Shown here: one piece after another, positions 9,541 to 18,100 of the stretch
How the letters are laid out: every line of letters begins with the position of its first letter
How positions within the stretch are numbered: the stretch's first letter is position 1
Assembly: GCA_019359595.1 (NCBI GenBank)
Contig: JAHHGZ010000047.1
Coordinates: 1-53,928 of the forward strand
Reading direction: 5' to 3'
Source: Cyanomargarita calcarea GSE-NOS-MK-12-04C
GTDB taxonomy: Bacteria; Cyanobacteriota; Cyanobacteriia; Cyanobacteriales; Nostocaceae
Length of the DNA: 53,928 bases
The notes under the pieces: generated by a model
Seen by the model: the letters and a program-made list of their open reading frames with translations, nothing else
Told to the model about the DNA's origin: nothing
Database searches by the model: none
Program-made: the position numbers and the translations under genes

Positions 9541-10132
9541 TATTTATCAAGCTTACCTGGCAAACCCCAAAGACCCATTGAATGCCAGATATCTCCGGGT
9601 TTTACTTGATCGGGTGGGATTATCTCAAATCGCTAATTCCCAATTTGGATAATAATCTGAGTTGTGTTCAAATCGCTCATATCTAGATTCCCGACTTCGC
9701 ACTCATTTGTCGGGAATCTTATTTTTGAAGAAACGCTATATGTATATTGTTATGCGTGGCGGATGTTAGATGCATATCTATATTGGGCATTATAAATACA
9801 AAGGGATATTGCTCGTACATATGTCCTATTAGTTTGGGTGTTTCAGCCATTCTTCGCGGAACCCTTACACCTAATACTACAAACGTACGATGTGCAATCT
9901 GGTACTTAACTAAATATAAATTCTAAGGATTTGCGTAAACGTCTAGGATTTTGGCAAGTCAACTTTGATGTGGGGATGCAAAGATGCATTGGTACCTCCC
10001 TTTTTTTCAGGGTTTTTGCATTTTTCTGAAATTTTTATCAATAAATCAGTATTGAGACAAAACTCAGGACTGAGCAAAATTTGGTTGAGGTGGCTACTAT
10101 ACATTTTAGTTTTCTTATAAACCAAGAATTTT
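9541..10132. other. Intergenic region before the ethylene-receptor operon
   Basis: It holds a palindrome at 9685-9719 and otherwise AT-rich sequence with no convincing gene. An ORF on the minus strand (9943-10167) overlaps the start of the kinase gene and has no family-like features. The promoter of the downstream operon must lie here, but I could not place it. Confidence 0.5.
9685..9719. terminator. Hairpin AGATTCCCGAC...GTCGGGAATCT with T-run
   Basis: Eleven-base perfect arms with a 13-nt loop are followed on the plus strand by TATTTTT, which fits an intrinsic terminator. It is also a member of the dispersed AGATCCCCGAC palindrome family, with one base changed in each arm compensatorily (CCCC to TCCC, GGGG to GGGA), so pairing has been preserved. 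Confidence 0.45.
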
Positions 10133-11689
10133 ATGTCCCTAGAATTTTTAAATAACTTTTTTTTCACAGGACAGTTTATACCTCATGGACACTGCTACCT
10201 CTGGAAGCCGGGATTAGTTACACTGCATATCCTTTCGGATTCGCTAATTGCATTGGCTTATTATTCAATTCCAATTATGCTGGTTTATTTTGTCCGCAAG
10301 AGACAAGATGTGCCTTTTAGTTGGATATTCTTGATGTTTGGCACATTTATTATCGCTTGTGGTACAACCCATTTGATGGAAATCTGGACGCTCTGGCATC
10401 CTAGCTATTGGCTATCGGGATTTCTCAAATCGATTACTGCTTTTGTATCTGTATATACAGCAGTATCGCTAGTGCCGTTGATTCCTCAAGTACTAGCTTT
10501 GCCAAGTCCGGCACAACTGGAAATGGCGAATGTTGCCCTCCACAAGGAGATCGCAGAGCGCAAGCGGGTAGAGGTAGCACTGCGAGAGTCACAGCAAATG
10601 TTACAGCTTGTGATGGATAACATTCCACAATTCATTTTTTGGAAGGATAGGAAATCTGTTTATCTGGGTTGCAATCGCAACTTCGCACAAATGTCAAGTG
10701 TTGGCAGTTCAGAGAATATTGTTGGCAAGACGGATTACGAGTTGGCATGGAAGAAAGAGGAAGCTGACTTTTTTTTTGAGTGTGACAGCCGAGTTATGGA
10801 TGGGAATACACCTGAATATCACATTATTGAATGCCTCATACAAGCTGATGGCAAACAAGCTTGGCTAGAAAGTAATAAGATTCCACTTCACGATTTAGAA
10901 GGAAATGTTGTAGGGATTCTTGGTACTTTTGAAAACATCACCGAGCGGAAGCAGGCAGAAGAAGATATTCGTAATGCTCTAGAGAAAGAAAGAGAACTTA
11001 TTGAACTTAAATCTCGTTTTATTTCTATAACCTCTCACGAATTTCGCACCCCTCTATCTACAATCTTATCTTCTGCCGACATCCTTGAATTTTACAATCA
11101 AAAATTGAGTGAGGATAATAAAAATAAACATTTGCAGCGAATTAAAAATAGCGTCAAAAACATGATTGAGCTATTAGATGATGTGCTATTTATTGGAAAA
11201 GACGAAGCAGGAAAACAAGAGTTAAAGCCAAGACTATTTGAACTTGTGCAGTTCTGTAGTGGTTTGGTGGAACAAATACAAATAAGTACTAGTCATAAAA
11301 TTACTTTTAGCAATCAAGATGAATATATAAATGCTTGTATGGATGAAAAATTGCTGCGGCAGATTCTCTGTAATTTAATTTCTAACGCCATCAAATATTC
11401 ACCTCAAGGGAACACTGTATATTTTGATTTAGTTTGTCACTGTGGAGAAGTAATTTTTAAAGTTCAGGATGAAGGTATTGGCATTCCAGAAAAAGAACAA
11501 GCCCAACTATTTACTTCTTTCCAAAGAGCTAGCAATGTGGGTGCTATACCAGGTACAGGTCTGGGACTAGCAATTGTCAAAAAAGCTGTAAATTTACACA
11601 ATGGCAAGATTGTTATAGACAGTCGAGTCGGAGTAGGTACAAAAGTAACAGTTTCAATTCCAATCAATTACCTAGAAAATAATAAATGA
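10133..11689 (+). CDS. Ethylene-receptor-type sensor histidine kinase (ETR1-like transmembrane domain, PAS, HisKA, HATPase)
   Basis: A membrane sensor kinase of 518 aa. The first ~125 residues form three membrane helices with the ethylene-binding signature of plant ETR1 and Synechocystis SynEtr1: Asp36 in [15 protein letters not shown] and Cys76/His80 in IIACGTTHL. These correspond to ETR1 Asp25, Cys65 and His69, each displaced by exactly 11. In the family Cys/His hold a Cu(I) cofactor that binds ethylene. Next come a short coiled linker, a PAS domain (about 155-275), HisKA with the phospho-acceptor His302 ([10 protein letters not shown]) and an HATPase domain (N-box [13 protein letters not shown]-boxes DEGIGIP and [11 protein letters not shown]). 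SynEtr1 carries a photoreceptor GAF; this protein has PAS instead. The stop overlaps the next gene's start (ATGA), so the two are translationally coupled partners. Confidence 0.93.
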   Translation: MSLEFLNNFFFTGQFIPHGHCYLWKPGLVTLHILSDSLIALAYYSIPIMLVYFVRKRQDVPFSWIFLMFGTFIIACGTTHLMEIWTLWHPSYWLSGFLKSITAFVSVYTAVSLVPLIPQVLALPSPAQLEMANVALHKEIAERKRVEVALRESQQMLQLVMDNIPQFIFWKDRKSVYLGCNRNFAQMSSVGSSENIVGKTDYELAWKKEEADFFFECDSRVMDGNTPEYHIIECLIQADGKQAWLESNKIPLHDLEGNVVGILGTFENITERKQAEEDIRNALEKERELIELKSRFISITSHEFRTPLSTILSSADILEFYNQKLSEDNKNKHLQRIKNSVKNMIELLDDVLFIGKDEAGKQELKPRLFELVQFCSGLVEQIQISTSHKITFSNQDEYINACMDEKLLRQILCNLISNAIKYSPQGNTVYFDLVCHCGEVIFKVQDEGIGIPEKEQAQLFTSFQRASNVGAIPGTGLGLAIVKKAVNLHNGKIVIDSRVGVGTKVTVSIPINYLENNK

Positions 11690-14187
11690 AAAACATTTTA
11701 TTGATTGAAGACGAGGAATTGCTTCGAGCGAATATTGCAGAAATGCTTACTCTTGAAGATTTTTATGTTATTGAAGCGGCAAATGGTCGCATCGGCTTAG
11801 ACTTAGCTCAAGAACATATACCGGACTTAATTATTTGTGACGTAATGATGCCGGAACTAGATGGTTATGATGTGTTAACTAAATTGCGCCAAAATGCAGC
11901 TACAGCCATGATTCCTTTGATTTTCACCACGGCTAAAGCTACTCAAGCTGATTTACGCAAAGGGATGGAACTAGGTGCAGATGATTATGTCACTAAACCA
12001 TTTACAGCAAAAGAATTGCTGAATGCAATCTCCACTCAGATGGAAAAAGCGATCGCATCTCACAAACGGACAGAAGTAGCTTTACATCAAAGCCAAACGC
12101 GATTTGCACGCATGGCAGATAATGTCCCAGGGATGATTTACCAATTTCAGCTTCTCAAGAATGGCACATTCAGCTTTCCCTACGTTTCTTCTGGGTGTCG
12201 AGAACTTTATGAACTAGAGCCGAATGAAATTCACACAAATGCAGAGTTGATATTCGCAATGATCGATCCTGACCATCTTCCTGGTTTACAGCAGGCGATC
12301 GCTATCTCCGCTGAAACCTTAGAAAACTGGGAATACGAATGGCGATCTATGACAGCTTCTGGTGAGCAGAAGTGGTTGAAAGGAATTTCCAAACCTGAGC
12401 AGCAATTAGATGGTTCGATTCTCTGGGATGGCTGCATCATTGATATCAGTGAACGCAAACAGGCAGAAGAATTGCTAGAAGCCAGAGTCGAGGAGCGCAC
12501 AGCAGCACTGCGTCAGAGCGAAGCCCGGTTGCAGCGACTGGCAGACAACGTGCCAGGGATGATTTATGAATTTCGTCTCGACCCTGACGGCACAATGTCC
12601 TTTCCGTTTGTTTCTTCTGGATGTCGAGAAGTTCTGGGAATAGAACCGGAACAGTTATGCCAAGATGGGTCGCTAACCTTTACATATATTCACCCCGAGG
12701 ATATTTCCAACGTACGGGAAACAATCACCCGCTCGGCACTTACCCTGGAAAACTGTGAATATGAATGTCGGATAATCACTCCTTCTAATCAACAGAAATG
12801 GATCAAGGCAATGGCACGACCAGAACGACAATCGGGGGGTGAAATCCTTTGGTATGGTTCTCTGGTTGATATTAGCGAAGCCAAGCGTGAGGAAGTTGTT
12901 CGCAAACAAACTGAGCAACAGCTTCAAGAGCAAGCGCAGTTTTTGCAAAGTATTTGGGAAGGTGTAGATTATGGCATTTTTGTTCTGGATGTCTTAAATG
13001 ACGGTGCAGAATTTCGCTACGCCAGTTTTAATCCAGGTATAGCAAAAACCAGTCCAATTCTGGTAGAAAATCTCTTGGGAAAAACGATGAATGAGGCACT
13101 ATCTAACGAGATGGCGGATATTTATCGTCAGCGTTACAGGGAATGCGTCAAGTCTGGCAAAAGTATATTTTTTGAGGAGCATTTTTATACTGATGGCAAG
13201 GAAACTTGGTGGTTGTTAAATGCAACACCTCTGTTAGACTGTGCCTCACGTATTTATCAGATCGTGATTACAGCGACTGATATCACAGAACGCAAACAGG
13301 CTGAAATTCAATTGCAACAACAAGCTCAGGATTTAGAAAAGACCCTGTACGAACTGCAACGCACCCAAGCCCAACTCATCCAAAACGAGAAAATGTCCTC
13401 CCTAGGTAATATGGTTGCAGGTGTTGCTCATGAAATTAACAATCCGGTTAACTTTATTCATGGCAATCTAATCCCTGCCAGTGAATACACGCAAGACTTA
13501 CTGCGATTGCTAGAACTCTATGAACAACACTACCCCAATCCTCCCCAAGAAATTGAAGCAGAAATTGAAGCCATAGACCTTGGTTTCCTCAAGCAAGACC
13601 TGATCAAACTTCTCCAATCGATGCGAGTTGGAACCCAGCGCATTCGTGAAATTGTTCTGTCATTGCGGAATTTCTCCCGTCTTGATGAAGCCGAATTTAA
13701 GCAGGTGGATATTCATGAAGGTATCGACAGTACCCTGATGATTCTGCACAACCGACTAAAAGCTAAATCCAATCATCCAGACATTTCAGTAATTAAAGAG
13801 TATGGGAAACTTCCACTCATTGAGTGCTACCCCGGTCAACTCAATCAGGTATTTATGAATATTCTGAGTAATGCAATTGATGCCTTGGATGCTTCATTTA
13901 TCGGACATCAAGGACAAATTCGCATTCACACCGAAGTCGTCGATTGCAACCAACTAGTAATTAGAATATCAGATAATGGTCTGGGAATTCCCCAAGAAAT
14001 AGTTTCAAAATTATTTGACCCTTTCTTTACTACGAAAGATGTTGGTAAAGGCACAGGGCTGGGGCTATCCATCAGTTACCAGATTGTGGTAGACAAACAT
14101 GGTGGGGAATTATCTTGCCACTCTACACTTGGACAAGGAGCGGAATTTGTAATTAAAATTCCGATTACTCAGATAAGAGTATGTTAG
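11686..14187 (+). CDS. Response-regulator/histidine-kinase hybrid: REC-PAS-PAS-PAS-HisKA-HATPase
   Basis: 833 aa, soluble, no membrane segment. An N-terminal receiver domain (1-120; acidic pocket IEDEE, phospho-acceptor Asp52 in [14 protein letters not shown], Lys in DDYVTKPF) is followed by three PAS/PAC modules (about 145-265, 280-400, 425-550), the first two near-duplicates of each other (NVPGMIYQF and [20 protein letters not shown] and [11 protein letters not shown]). A short coiled coil leads to HisKA with His582 ([16 protein letters not shown]) and an HATPase domain ([33 protein letters not shown]). It starts inside the stop codon of the ethylene-receptor kinase, so it is probably the direct phosphorylation partner: the receptor would load Asp52 and so tune the kinase's own output. 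The downstream target is not in the window. Confidence 0.92.
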   Translation: MKNILLIEDEELLRANIAEMLTLEDFYVIEAANGRIGLDLAQEHIPDLIICDVMMPELDGYDVLTKLRQNAATAMIPLIFTTAKATQADLRKGMELGADDYVTKPFTAKELLNAISTQMEKAIASHKRTEVALHQSQTRFARMADNVPGMIYQFQLLKNGTFSFPYVSSGCRELYELEPNEIHTNAELIFAMIDPDHLPGLQQAIAISAETLENWEYEWRSMTASGEQKWLKGISKPEQQLDGSILWDGCIIDISERKQAEELLEARVEERTAALRQSEARLQRLADNVPGMIYEFRLDPDGTMSFPFVSSGCREVLGIEPEQLCQDGSLTFTYIHPEDISNVRETITRSALTLENCEYECRIITPSNQQKWIKAMARPERQSGGEILWYGSLVDISEAKREEVVRKQTEQQLQEQAQFLQSIWEGVDYGIFVLDVLNDGAEFRYASFNPGIAKTSPILVENLLGKTMNEALSNEMADIYRQRYRECVKSGKSIFFEEHFYTDGKETWWLLNATPLLDCASRIYQIVITATDITERKQAEIQLQQQAQDLEKTLYELQRTQAQLIQNEKMSSLGNMVAGVAHEINNPVNFIHGNLIPASEYTQDLLRLLELYEQHYPNPPQEIEAEIEAIDLGFLKQDLIKLLQSMRVGTQRIREIVLSLRNFSRLDEAEFKQVDIHEGIDSTLMILHNRLKAKSNHPDISVIKEYGKLPLIECYPGQLNQVFMNILSNAIDALDASFIGHQGQIRIHTEVVDCNQLVIRISDNGLGIPQEIVSKLFDPFFTTKDVGKGTGLGLSISYQIVVDKHGGELSCHSTLGQGAEFVIKIPITQIRVC

Positions 14188-14369
14188 TGATATTACTAGT
14201 ACAGCTTGGCAAAAGTAAAAAGTAAAAAGAAAGAACATCTATGTTGTAAGCTTTTTACCTAATGGAAGATGGTAGCTTTATTTCCAAAAGACCTGTACTA
14301 GAATTTTTTAGCACATCCTATGAAGTCCACCCCCAGCCCCCTCATCGCTTGCGGGCTATCGATTAGAGG

Positions 14370-14729
14370 CTATGCGATAGATTCTGACAGCAAGCCTGAC
14401 ATATCTAATACTTGCTGTGAGAAAACATCCGCTTGTTGTGCAATTAGTGTGCGCTTGTTATCATCCAACCAGATATTATCCAAAGTTAATTTCCATCGTG
14501 ATAGTTGAACTTGAATATTCACTAATTCCTCAGCTTGTTCTGGTTCAATTTCTGCTGCTATCCACTCAATAAACCACAGAGTTTCATCTGTTACAATTTG
14601 AACAGCCTCTTTATAAGCAGTATTAGAAAATGACCTAATACGTGCCAAGTTTGACGCTATATGACCCAAGCGAGTGGCTACTTTCTCGCTTTGAAAGCGT
14701 GCTTTTTTTTCATATAAATCCTGGTTCAT
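14370..14729 (-). CDS. Small helical protein of unknown function, coupled to DUF5674 gene
   Basis: I do not recognise this 119-aa protein. It is rich in alpha-helix-forming residues (KKARFQSEKVATRLGHIASN near the start, DNKRTLIAQQADVFSQQVLD near the end), has no signal peptide or membrane segment, and is probably a small helical bundle. The start is set at ATG 14729 because it forms a four-base ATGA overlap with the stop of the preceding DUF5674 gene; a TTG nine bases upstream is the other possibility. Tight coupling of two short cytosolic genes suggests a two-component module, for example toxin-antitoxin-like, but nothing in either sequence proves this. Confidence 0.65.
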   Translation of the reverse strand: MNQDLYEKKARFQSEKVATRLGHIASNLARIRSFSNTAYKEAVQIVTDETLWFIEWIAAEIEPEQAEELVNIQVQLSRWKLTLDNIWLDDNKRTLIAQQADVFSQQVLDMSGLLSESIA

Positions 14730-14929
14730 AACCACCAATCAACCCCCCAAATATCTAGCTGTCTACTGCCATCTTCTAACAATGCTCCTTCACATTCGGA
14801 GTGTCTTTCAGCACCTCCAGCTAAAATACCTTTTTCTATATCCACTGCAACCTTAATATAAACCCTCAAAACTTGCATCATCTGCTCGACTTGTTTTAAG
14901 GTCGCACGTTCTTTAATGATAATTATCAA
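14726..14929 (-). CDS. DUF5674 family small protein
   Basis: 67 aa beginning (as Met) IIIIKERATLKQVEQMMQVL and containing VDIEKGILAGGAERHSECE and LLEDGSRQLDIWGVDWW, which matches my memory of the DUF5674 family. An in-frame TAG lies just upstream, and the only start in the right place is TTG at 14929, preceded by GAGGA, which is closer than a normal ribosome-binding site. The function of the family is unknown. Acidic and Trp-rich at the C-terminus; overlaps the following gene by ATGA. Confidence 0.7.
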   Translation of the reverse strand: MIIIIKERATLKQVEQMMQVLRVYIKVAVDIEKGILAGGAERHSECEGALLEDGSRQLDIWGVDWWL

Positions 14930-15006
14930 ATCCTCGCCCTATTGCTTGTACTCAAATTTTAACAGCTACAATTGTGTATATTCACATTTAAATGTTTCAA
15001 CATATA

Positions 15007-15135
15007 TATAGCAATCCGAAGTTAAGCAGGAGAAAATACTTAGACAAGAAGTACGTAATTATATGCGTTTCAGTCCATTTTATTTCTCACGTAGGTGAAG
15101 CCAGCCCTTCGGGCTTATGATTTCGGGTTGCTATA
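15007..15135. mobile_element. MITE-like element with TATAGCAAyCCGAA terminal inverted repeats
   Basis: The left end TATAGCAATCCGAA and right end TTCGGGTTGCTATA are inverted copies with one mismatch, bounding 129 bp without coding capacity. The interior includes a small AGCCCTTCGGGCT hairpin. It lies between the DUF5674 gene and the end of the macroglobulin gene. No transposase of matching ends is in the window. Confidence 0.5.
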
Positions 15136-15185
15136 GATGTTCATCTTCTTGCTCAACAGTGGTATTTGACTCTCAGACCGAATAA

Positions 15186-18100
15186 CTACGGTTCATTCAG
15201 CACCAGTGTTGAATCAGCCGATCGCCCAAATTCTTCTGGTGCATATTGCAGATGAACTTCAGCCCCAGGATAGATGAAGGTGCCGGGAGTCACGGAACGC
15301 ACTAAGTAATGGAGGCTGTAGACACCGGGTTCTAAATGGTCGGCAAAAGCGGAGATCCGATCGCTATATATTGTCTTATAGCCAAGTTGCCAGCTATCGG
15401 CTTTGGAGAGTAATGCTGCAGTCTTGGTTTGGAAACTATCATCCACAGCTTCAAAACCGGCTGGTAGTGGATCGGTGACAATGACGCTATCTACAGGATG
15501 ATCGGCAATAATCTCTAAACCAATATCAAACACCTGTCCGGTTTCTATTGTCAATGGTTGAGTGGAAACGGTGAGGTTTGAGGAACCCAGTACTTTTTCT
15601 TCGTTGATGCGGTGAATTTCTCGTGTCACCCGCAAACCGTTAAATCTTCCTGGTTGATTTCCTTGCAAACGGTAGCGATAAGTTAGTAAATAGTGCAAGG
15701 TACCGTTACCATATTTTTGCAAGATTAAGTCATTGCGTCCCCGTGGTAATTTATCCGCAGGTAATTTTATTTCTAAATTTGGATTCCGGTATCCTTGAAA
15801 GCGATTTTCTCCCAATTTCTTCCCAGCTAATTTTGCAGTAGCTGTGAAATTTGGTGGTGTGGGTTGGAGTTGACTGTATTCGACCAAAGCTGTCAGTGCT
15901 TGAGCATTTTCATAGCTATTTTGCCAGGTTCCATTCCGTCGCAATGCCAGAAGACTTTGGAATAGTTTATCTATAGTTTCTGGTTTGGCATTTTCGGCAA
16001 TTAACAAGCGTAATGCTTCGGCTTGGGCTGTGGTATTTGAATTCATCCATCCCCATTTACTGGGTAAACTCACAACTGCTGTCCGACCAGTTTCATATAT
16101 ATTCTGTTGCAGTTTGGTTGACAGTTGTTTAGATTCGTCTTGCCATTCTGGAAATTGAGCTAAATATCTCGTCAGTTTAATTTGAGTTACTAAATCAAAA
16201 GCGTTACGTTGTTGATAAATATCTGTTAAGAAACTATTGCGTTTATCTTTTAATTCTGCTAGAGCTATTAATGCATTGAGTTGCATTTGACTTTTACACG
16301 GTTGCTGTTTACAAAACTCATACTGTCCGGGGTTTGCGAGTATTTTCTGCAGATATTTTTTGAGACTAGGGATTACTTCATTTCCCAAACCGGGGAATAC
16401 TTGATTCGCTTTGGCTAAAGATTCTGCGGCATAAGTAGAAATCCAGGGATCTGATTTTTCTTGTCCGGGGAAAGCCGCAAAACCACCATCAGCGAGTTGG
16501 AGTTTTTGCAATTTCTCAATTGCTTGGTTGGCTTCTTGATTCAGATTCAACCCGACTCCCCATTTTCCAGAAAGACTTTGCAAACTAGCAGCAATTATCA
16601 ACTTACTTGCTGCGGGTTCTGTGAAAGGTAAATCTTCCTGCTCAAAAACTTCTTTTGCAGGTGCTTTGATTTCTGGAATCAATGTACTCGCTAACTGAAT
16701 GTCTAACCCTCCACCATCAGGAATGATATTTTTATCAACATTTAAAGGAATCTTTACTTGTTTCTGGGTGACACCAGTTTCTACAACTTGTTCGGTAATT
16801 TCTAACGGCTTAATTTCTAAAGGTACTTCAAAAGCATCATCTGTACCATTCAGCTTAGTCGTAAAGCGAATTTTTCCGAATCCCACATTACTCGCTATCA
16901 TTGGGAAGCGATAAGCACGAGTTGTTGATTCGGCTGCTGTAGATAGGTTACATCTAATGTCTCTACAACTCTTATTGTCTGCAAACTTCACGACCCCACC
17001 AAGTTCACCATTAATTACCAAAGTCCCCATTTTCCCAGTGCTATTAGTTACCGATAACCCTGCTTGGAATTTATCGTTGGGACGGGCAAATTGTGGCAAG
17101 ATAGCATTAGTTAACAGTGCTTTTGTGGTGATAAAAGTTCCTTCACCATTGCCAAACCGCAGATTTCCATCGGTCGCAACAGCCATGACTCGCCATGTGG
17201 TTAAATTATCAGGGAGTTTAAACTTGATTTGCGCTTTACCCCAATCATCTGTAAGGACGGAACCGTTGTAGTAAGCTAAAGGTCGAAAATCGTTGCGAAT
17301 CCGGGTATTTGCTGCACCGGCTGATAAACCACCACCATAACCCCAACCTTTGGGTAAAGCTACAGATTGTTGCTGTACCACCACATCTGGACGATTGTCG
17401 CTGAAACGGGTAGATATAGGCTGTTCCGCATAAACTGTATTTACCAAATCTGGGGGACGATAACCAGAAAGTTGCAGTATTGCTTCATTCACCACCATCA
17501 CCGTAAGTTGTCCTTTGGTGGGGTTTCCTTGGTTATCTTTTAATTCCAGTTGGATTGTTTCCTCTACACCGGGTTCTAGTGAAGTTTGCAGTGGTGTAAC
17601 TTGCAGCTTTAAATATTTATCTTCCAAGTCCACTTTAAAAGGTGTAAAGCCAATTTTCACCAGTTTATCAATACTCCCCGGTTCTAATTCCTTTAAAGGT
17701 TTACCCTGTCTGACTAATACCGCTTGAACTGCTGCATTTGGCAGCATTTCTGGTGTAACTTGAAACTGAATTTGTGGCGCACCCCCCTTGACTTTCGTAA
17801 CCTTTTGATATACAGGTTTGTCTTTAACAACAGCAAAATACAACTCTGCTTCTGGGTAGGGAGATTGAATCAATGCTGTTGCAGTTTCACCAGCTTTATA
17901 CTCTTTTTTATCGAGTTTTACTTCCAATTTATCTGGTTCTGTTCCACCCCATGCTACAGGATTTTCTCCAGTTACCCAAATTTGCAAATCTGTGATAGCG
18001 TCTTTACAATTTGCTTGAATGCGGTAAGAACCAGATTCAGTTGGTGTCAGCGTTACCGATTGGGGAGTACTTGCAGATGTAATTTCTGTTTGTGCGACTG

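Noticed and set aside
9943-10167. 74-codon ORF on the minus strand
   Set aside because: Overlaps the start and promoter side of the ethylene-receptor kinase, low-complexity Lys/Leu composition, no ribosome-binding site or family features.
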